Source: Flectobacillus roseus
GTDB lineage: Bacteria > Bacteroidota > Bacteroidia > Cytophagales > Spirosomataceae
Direction: 5' to 3' (one strand)
Length of the DNA stretch: 7,582 nt
Assembly (NCBI RefSeq): GCF_030056665.1
Contig: NZ_JASHIG010000077.1
Part shown: piece by piece, positions 7,181-7,582 of the stretch
Layout: every line of letters starts with the position of its first letter
How positions within the stretch are numbered: the first letter of the stretch is position 1
Notes under the pieces: model-generated
Seen by the model: the letters and a program-made list of their open reading frames with translations, nothing else
What the model was told of the DNA's origin: nothing
Databases searched by the model: none
Program-made: the position numbers and the translations under genes

Positions 7181-7364
7181 GAAGCTGTTAAAACTTTCGT
7201 AAAATTGCTTGCGTCAGCAATGAATTTATACTGTTTGAGCGAAGCGAGTTTATAAATTCTTGATTTTTTGCGGCCGCCGCTGCGGTTACTTTTTGTATCA
7301 AGACAAAAAGTAAGACGAAGAATTAATCTTTAAAATATGTCTTTTGAAATGTTTAAACAGCTTC
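7181..7364. repeat. 184-bp structured non-coding element with imperfect terminal inverted repeats
   Basis: GAAGCTGTTAAAAC (7181-7194) is the reverse complement of GTTTAAACAGCTTC (7351-7364) at 13 of 14 positions. These ends enclose a series of smaller stems: TTGCT/AGCAA (7205-7209, 7216-7220), GAATTTATA/TATAAATTC (7222-7230, 7251-7259), CCGC/GCGG (7277-7280, 7282-7285) and an 11-bp perfect stem TTACTTTTTGT/ACAAAAAGTAA (7286-7296, 7303-7313). AAT occurs directly outside both ends and could be a 3-bp target duplication. The interior includes a GC-rich patch with a NotI palindrome (7270-7277), standing out from its AT-rich surroundings. It begins 5 nt after the ThuA fusion stop codon. It could be a MITE-like or REP-like repeat, or a structured 3' UTR or RNA. 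The 11-bp stem resembles repeats I recall from other Bacteroidota intergenic regions; this is unverified. Confidence 0.5.
7222..7269 (+). terminator. Likely terminator of the ThuA fusion gene
   Basis: A 9-bp perfect stem, GAATTTATA (7222-7230) with TATAAATTC (7251-7259), carries a 20-nt loop containing GCGAAGC, which can form a small hairpin of its own. Six T residues follow at 7264-7269, four nt past the stem. It lies 46 nt after the stop codon. The stem is AT-rich and so not strong. Confidence 0.45.
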
Positions 7365-7411
7365 AATATATTGAGCCCGTCTCTACATGCAACATTCAAG
7401 ATTTTAGCCTA

Positions 7412-7436
7412 AAACATGAGTCATCTCTAATTTTTT
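7412..7436 (+). repeat. Dispersed intergenic repeat, diverged copy 2
   Basis: AAACATGAGTCATC (7412-7425) is identical to the core of copy 3 at 7467-7480. The following TCTAATTTTTT is a changed version of the CCGAATTTT end. CTAA and TTAG (7427-7430, 7435-7438) still allow a short stem in place of the CCCGAA/TTCGGG stem of copy 1. Confidence 0.55.
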
Positions 7437-7463
7437 AGGATTGGGATTGTTATCCAAGTTTTT

Positions 7464-7489
7464 ATCAAACATGAGTCATCCCGAATTTT
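7464..7489 (+). repeat. Dispersed intergenic repeat, copy 3
   Basis: This 26-base stretch is the exact reverse complement of 91-116, so the three genes lie between inverted copies. It is a direct repeat of the copy 52 nt to its left. Here the hairpin's right arm is lost: GAATTTT runs into GTTGTGCG. A downstream TAGCACCATAGCAT (7501-7514) loosely resembles TAGCATAGTAGCAT on the minus strand next to copy 1, suggesting that the original unit was longer. Confidence 0.65.
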
Positions 7490-7540
7490 GTTGTGCGAAG
7501 TAGCACCATAGCATGTTTTGGATGGCCGTTCTCAATCGAT

Positions 7541-7572
7541 AAATCGGTGTCAAAGCATTTTGGCACCGATTT
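7541..7572. terminator. Strong hairpin near the right edge, possible terminator
   Basis: AAATCGGTGTCAAA (7541-7554) pairs with TTTGGCACCGATTT (7559-7572) over 14 positions, one of them a T-G wobble, around a GCAT loop. A-rich and T-rich arm ends around a GC-richer core are typical of bidirectional intrinsic terminators. No separate T-run follows on either strand. It may end a gene converging from the right of the window, which is not visible here. Confidence 0.45.
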
Positions 7573-7582
7573 CCTGTTCTAT

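Noticed and set aside
7264..7326. Short + strand open frame through the GC-rich patch (FFAAAAAVTFCIKTKS-like)
   Set aside because: It is translation of the structured repeat, with no start codon of its own. Similar peptides recalled from other Bacteroidota annotations are probably the same artefact.
7176..7582. tRNA or CRISPR in the right-hand gap
   Set aside because: No cloverleaf with a TTCGA-type T-loop was found. The two closely spaced copies of the 26-bp repeat (7412 and 7464) are diverged and stand as a pair only, so there is no array.

Overview
The window looks like chromosomal DNA of a Bacteroidota bacterium, probably of the Cytophagales type. It is AT-rich, the start codons have no Shine-Dalgarno sequence, two upstream regions carry perfect TAnnTTTG (Bacteroidota -7) boxes, and the large gene encodes a ThuA / PQQ-sugar-dehydrogenase / PKD / cytochrome c fusion of a kind familiar in this phylum. 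The genus cannot be fixed from the sequence alone.

Layout. Positions 1-180 are non-coding: a strong hairpin plus T-tract that probably terminates a + strand gene lying left of the window, then two small hairpins, one of them inside a dispersed repeat. At 181-870 (-) is a seven-helix TerC/YgdQ-type membrane protein. Positions 871-1086 hold a 23-bp perfect inverted repeat built on an 8-bp period, the likely terminator of the next gene. At 1087-3492 (-) is a membrane-anchored penicillin-acylase-family Ntn hydrolase. Positions 3493-3803 (311 nt) form a divergent promoter region. At 3804-7175 (+) is a 1123-residue secreted multidomain oxidoreductase. Positions 7176-7582 (407 nt) contain no convincing gene. 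They hold a 184-bp structured element with imperfect terminal inverted repeats directly after the stop codon, two copies of the dispersed repeat, and a strong hairpin near the right edge.

How the parts work together. The ThuA fusion looks self-contained: a PQQ sugar dehydrogenase next to a c-type cytochrome that could take its electrons, a ThuA domain associated with trehalose/keto-sugar metabolism, and a carbohydrate-binding end. The divergent acylase is also predicted to act outside the cytoplasmic membrane, but no shared pathway can be shown. TerC appears to be a separate transcription unit. All three genes are ordinary members of known families. The less explained material is in the gaps, mainly the 184-bp element, the 26-bp repeat present as an exact inverted pair on both sides of the gene block, and the 8-bp-periodic hairpin. 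I found no convincing new multi-gene system.
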